Shown here in pieces: positions 39,097-41,164 of a DNA stretch of 41,164 nucleotides. Made by a program: the position numbers and the translations under genes. Position 1 is the first letter of the stretch. Each line of letters starts with the position of its first letter. The stretch covers positions 1 through 41,164 of the forward strand of contig CAZXBB010000360.1 in assembly GCA_964638815.1 (NCBI GenBank). The letters are read 5' to 3'. Origin of the DNA: CAZXBB01 sp964638815 (GTDB lineage: Bacteria > Planctomycetota > Phycisphaerae > Phycisphaerales > SM1A02). The notes under the pieces are model-generated. The model saw only the letters and a list, made by a program, of their open reading frames with translations. It was not told where the DNA came from and did no database searches.

Positions 39097-39537
39097 TCAG
39101 CGGATCACGAGCAGAATCGGCACGAGCAGGAAGATCGGCAGGTTGCCGCCGGCGAAGGTGAGCAGACCGACGAGCATTGACGGCTGGCCCACGACCCCGA
39201 CGCGGTTCCGCACCATCTGCACCGTCACGACCAGCGCGAGGACCACCCCGCACATCGCCACGATCGCCGGCATCAGCATCTGCTTGCCATCGACGACGTA
39301 GCAGGTGTGGGCGGCCCACCACGCGAAGAGCAGGATCAACACGTTCACCTTCGCGATGACGCGGCCGATCCCGGACACGAGCCCCGATTCCAGCGTCACG
39401 TCGGTGAAGAGCTCGAGCCCCTCACGCAGGAAGATGGCGAAGAGCGGTCGCAGCGCCATGACGACCAGGGGAGCCAGGACCCCGGGCACCACGTACCCGG
39501 CGATCACGATGATGAGGTCCTTCGTCTCTTCGGACAC
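39097..39537 (-). CDS. Small multi-span membrane protein of unknown function
   Basis: The protein has 146 residues starting with a GTG at 39537 (MSEETKDL). Four hydrophobic segments are visible: LIIVIAGYVVPGVLAPLVVMAL, VNVLILLFAWWAAHTCYVV, MLMPAIVAMCGVVLALVVTVQMV and NLPIFLLVPILLVI. A charged loop (LREGLELFTDVTLESG) separates the first two. No family was recognised. TATACT on the minus strand (39562-39567) is 25 bases upstream and could be its -10 element. It runs in the same direction as the genes on both sides. Confidence 0.65.
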   Translation of the reverse strand: MSEETKDLIIVIAGYVVPGVLAPLVVMALRPLFAIFLREGLELFTDVTLESGLVSGIGRVIAKVNVLILLFAWWAAHTCYVVDGKQMLMPAIVAMCGVVLALVVTVQMVRNRVGVVGQPSMLVGLLTFAGGNLPIFLLVPILLVIR

Positions 39538-39561
39538 GTGGCCGCCCTTCGAATCTGCGGC

Positions 39562-39567
39562 AGTATA
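39562..39567 (-). promoter_or_regulatory. Possible -10 element (TATACT) for the small membrane protein
   Basis: Minus-strand TATACT lies 25 bases before the GTG at 39537 in an AT-rich patch. The best -35 candidate (TTCATT) is at a long spacing of 19 bases. Confidence 0.3.
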
Positions 39568-39581
39568 TACGTTGTGCGTTG

Positions 39582-39599
39582 GCGCGAATGAAAACGCGC
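39582..39599. terminator. Short hairpin after the 39604-40089 gene
   Basis: GCGCG and CGCGC are complementary around an AATGAAAA loop. It lies just past the stop of the upstream minus-strand gene. A T-run is present only on the plus-strand side (TTTCTC), so a terminator function is weakly supported. Confidence 0.25.
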
Positions 39600-39603
39600 T
39601 TTC

Positions 39604-40089
39604 TCATAATTCGTCGGCTTTTTCGCCGCCCACGGGCCTGAATATCGCACCGCTCCGGATGTGGCAGTTCACGAGACCGCCTTCCCGGATGACGCCGAAG
39701 TCCTGCACGGCGGTCGCCGTCAGCCACATCGGGATGACGGCGTCGATCAGCACGCGGCGCTTCGCCGCGTCCACCGCCCTCACCGTGCCGGCGATGATCC
39801 GCGGCTCGCCTGAGACGGGCTCGATGAAGCGTCCCCCCCCCTTCGCCGGGTGAATACGCAGCGCGTCGGCCTCGACGACGCCGCGGGCCCGCTTCCCATC
39901 GGCAAGGGCCGCGTCGCACCGGAGGTGGATGTGGTAGTCCGTGTGGGCGGGATGAAGCGAGATCCGCCCGTCCGGCAGCAGGCTCACGATCCCGCGCGCG
40001 ACGGCGGCCAGGTCGGCCGGCGCCGCACGGGGGGAGAGGGCGGCTGACGGTGCGGCTGACGGGGCGGGCACGCTCGTCACGTCGTCCAT
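39604..40089 (-). CDS. Hypothetical protein, compact beta-rich cytoplasmic domain
   Basis: The protein has 161 residues from the ATG at 40089, preceded by AAGGACC. After an Ala/Pro-rich N-terminal 30 residues comes a single domain with many short strands: LLPDGRISLHPAHTDYHIHLRCD, RARGVVEADALRIHPAKGGGRFIEP, IIAGTVRAVDAAKRRVLIDAVI, PMWLTATAVQDFGVIREGGLVN and CHIRSGAIFRPV. The pattern suggests an OB-like or beta-barrel fold. No motif pointing to a catalytic role is seen and there is no signal peptide. It precedes the small membrane protein gene by about 65 bases on the same strand. Confidence 0.6.
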   Translation of the reverse strand: MDDVTSVPAPSAAPSAALSPRAAPADLAAVARGIVSLLPDGRISLHPAHTDYHIHLRCDAALADGKRARGVVEADALRIHPAKGGGRFIEPVSGEPRIIAGTVRAVDAAKRRVLIDAVIPMWLTATAVQDFGVIREGGLVNCHIRSGAIFRPVGGEKADEL

Positions 40090-40136
40090 TCGCAAGGTCC
40101 TTTCGGGTGGGGGGGCCGTGATCATAATCGATCGGC

Positions 40137-40919
40137 TCAGGGGCAAGGGCCCCAGTCCGCGAGCACCGTCAGCACGTCGCCGAACCCGACCGTGCCGTCG
40201 CCGTCGCAGTCCTCGGGGCCTCCGGCGTTCCCCCACTCGGCGAGGATCCGGAGCACTTCGAAGAACCCAACGATGCCGTCGCCGTCCATGTCGCACGGAC
40301 ACGGCAGCCCGATGCCCGAGACGTTGAGCAGCACGCTCACCGCGCCCCCGCCGCGGAGCCCTTCCGCGATCGCCTGGATCGCGACGATGTCGGGAAGATC
40401 GTCGTCGTTCAGCGGCGCCGCCAGCGTGAACCGCAGCATCGGGTCCGGCGCGAGGTTCAGGACGCGCGCGAAGGTGAGCTGCTGACCGGGGATGAGATCG
40501 TTCCGGAGCACGCCGATGGCCCGCTGTTCCCCGGCGCCGGCCACCACGAGGATGTCCACGTCGCCGTCGTCGTCGAGATCGTCCGTTGCGAGCGACGTCG
40601 GGTTCGCGCCGTTCCCGCCGGGGAGCGGTACGACCGTGAAGTTGCCTGTGCCGTCATTGAGCAGGTTCTGCGTCTGGCCGGCTTCCATCGACCCGACCAC
40701 CTGGTCGAGGTCCTTGTCGTTGTCGAGGTCGGCCGGATCGATGACGCCCGGACCCTGCGCGAGCATGAACTCGCCCTGGAAGGACAACCCGCCGCCGCCG
40801 TCGTTGACGTACAGCACGACGCGATCCGAGCCCGCGCTCGCGATGGAGACGTCGAGACCGGGATTGCCGTCGAACTCGCCGATCGCGACGTCGCGCGGCG
40901 CGGAGATGTTCTCCGTCAT
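40137..40919 (-). CDS. FG-GAP/VCBS repeat protein with dockerin-like tail, 5' end missing or decayed
   Basis: From the ATG at 40919 the product has 260 residues and begins directly in a repeat (DVAIGEFDGNPGLDVSIAS). FG-GAP-like units follow with calcium-loop patterns DLDNDKDLDQVV, DLDDDGDVDILVV and PLNDDDLPDIVAI, as in integrin-like beta-propellers. The dockerin-like tail CPCDMDGDGIVGFFEVLRIL, EWGNAGGPEDCDGDG and DWGPCP ends it. There is no signal peptide. The same frame stays open to a stop at 41124-41126 but encodes Arg/Thr-rich sequence unlike the family, so the true N-terminus has been lost or is separated by a frameshift. The tail is related to the other dockerin-like tails of the window. 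Confidence 0.65.
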   Translation of the reverse strand: MTENISAPRDVAIGEFDGNPGLDVSIASAGSDRVVLYVNDGGGGLSFQGEFMLAQGPGVIDPADLDNDKDLDQVVGSMEAGQTQNLLNDGTGNFTVVPLPGGNGANPTSLATDDLDDDGDVDILVVAGAGEQRAIGVLRNDLIPGQQLTFARVLNLAPDPMLRFTLAAPLNDDDLPDIVAIQAIAEGLRGGGAVSVLLNVSGIGLPCPCDMDGDGIVGFFEVLRILAEWGNAGGPEDCDGDGTVGFGDVLTVLADWGPCP

Positions 40920-41164
40920 CCGCCGATGACCTGTCATTGCCGATTGTCGGGCCGCGTGTCGTCGATGCAAGACCTCGCCCTCGAAGCCGGGAACACGCGC
41001 TCCCGGCCGAACGGTCGCCGCATGTGTCGTCGGATCGCCGGTACTGCCGACGGGAGTGGTACTTGCGCAGCTCCGTCCTGCACAGCGCGTCGCCGTCGGC
41101 CCCGATCGGGGCGGGAGAAGTACCTATGCCCGCCCCGGGCGTTCTGGCGACACGCAACAGGAAA
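40920..41164. other. Window end, no supported gene
   Basis: The sequence upstream of the FG-GAP gene stays open in two minus-strand frames, but the translations are Arg- and Ser-rich with no domain. It may hold the decayed 5' part of that gene. Confidence 0.3.

Overview
The window is a GC-rich bacterial chromosome segment that looks like a member of the Planctomycetota, most likely Phycisphaerales. Three things suggest this. Secreted proteins end in a Cys-flanked dockerin-like tail of the form PCPEDLDGDG..DILxxLSAWGPC (1452-2249, a remnant near 2613-2870, 37509-39020, 40137-40919). One exported protein ends in a PEP-CTERM-like PAPGA-hydrophobic-RRRRRR tail (25827-26447). Several genes resemble hypotheticals I associate with planctomycetes (zinc-ribbon membrane protein, DUF3553 protein, FlgI-domain lipoprotein). 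No species can be named from sequence alone.

Layout. 1-888: 3' part of a REP-associated (RAYT-like) transposase, broken by an internal out-of-frame duplication. 1452-2870: a dockerin-tailed secreted protein and an orphan dockerin tail. 2884-6734 (minus): three-gene surface-glycan or lipid-glycosylation operon (FkbM-type methyltransferase, GT-C mannosyltransferase-like protein, methyltransferase-GT2 fusion). 6933-13007: housekeeping (htpX, glyA with an upstream zinc-ribbon membrane protein, ogt, UDP-glucose dehydrogenase). 13021-20732: tRNA-Val(UAC), FlgI-domain lipoprotein, smc, a small coiled-coil protein and a DUF3553 protein. 21247-22113: ymdB-type phosphoesterase. 22672-26447: the most unusual stretch. 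It holds an orphan sigma54-type AAA+ activator with no sensor domain, two palindromes sharing the half-site ATGCGACA, an unrecognised alpha/beta protein, about 700 bp of structured tandem repeats, and a PEP-CTERM-like secreted protein. 26451-35655 (minus): likely operon of amidohydrolase, cinA, folK (overlapping junctions), a redox-dead TlpA-like lipoprotein, an active TlpA-like protein and a large FAD/Fe-S oxidoreductase. 35721-37454: a lipoprotein with a repeat-built signal peptide and a third TlpA-like protein. 37509-40919 (minus): two dockerin-tailed proteins flanking two small hypotheticals.

A recurring theme is in-frame minisatellite growth inside genes: MHRPA x4 at the N-terminus of the FlgI-domain lipoprotein, an Asp/Ala/His/Thr hexanucleotide insert in the SMC ATPase head, a GPETA/GPKTG insert in CinA, (Met-Ile-Thr)x6 as the signal-peptide core of a lipoprotein, and GRA repeats in a small membrane protein. 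Non-coding minisatellites occur between genes as well. The 24.8-25.5 kb array is the best candidate for an undescribed element. Its function is unknown, and its link to the neighbouring activator is only positional.
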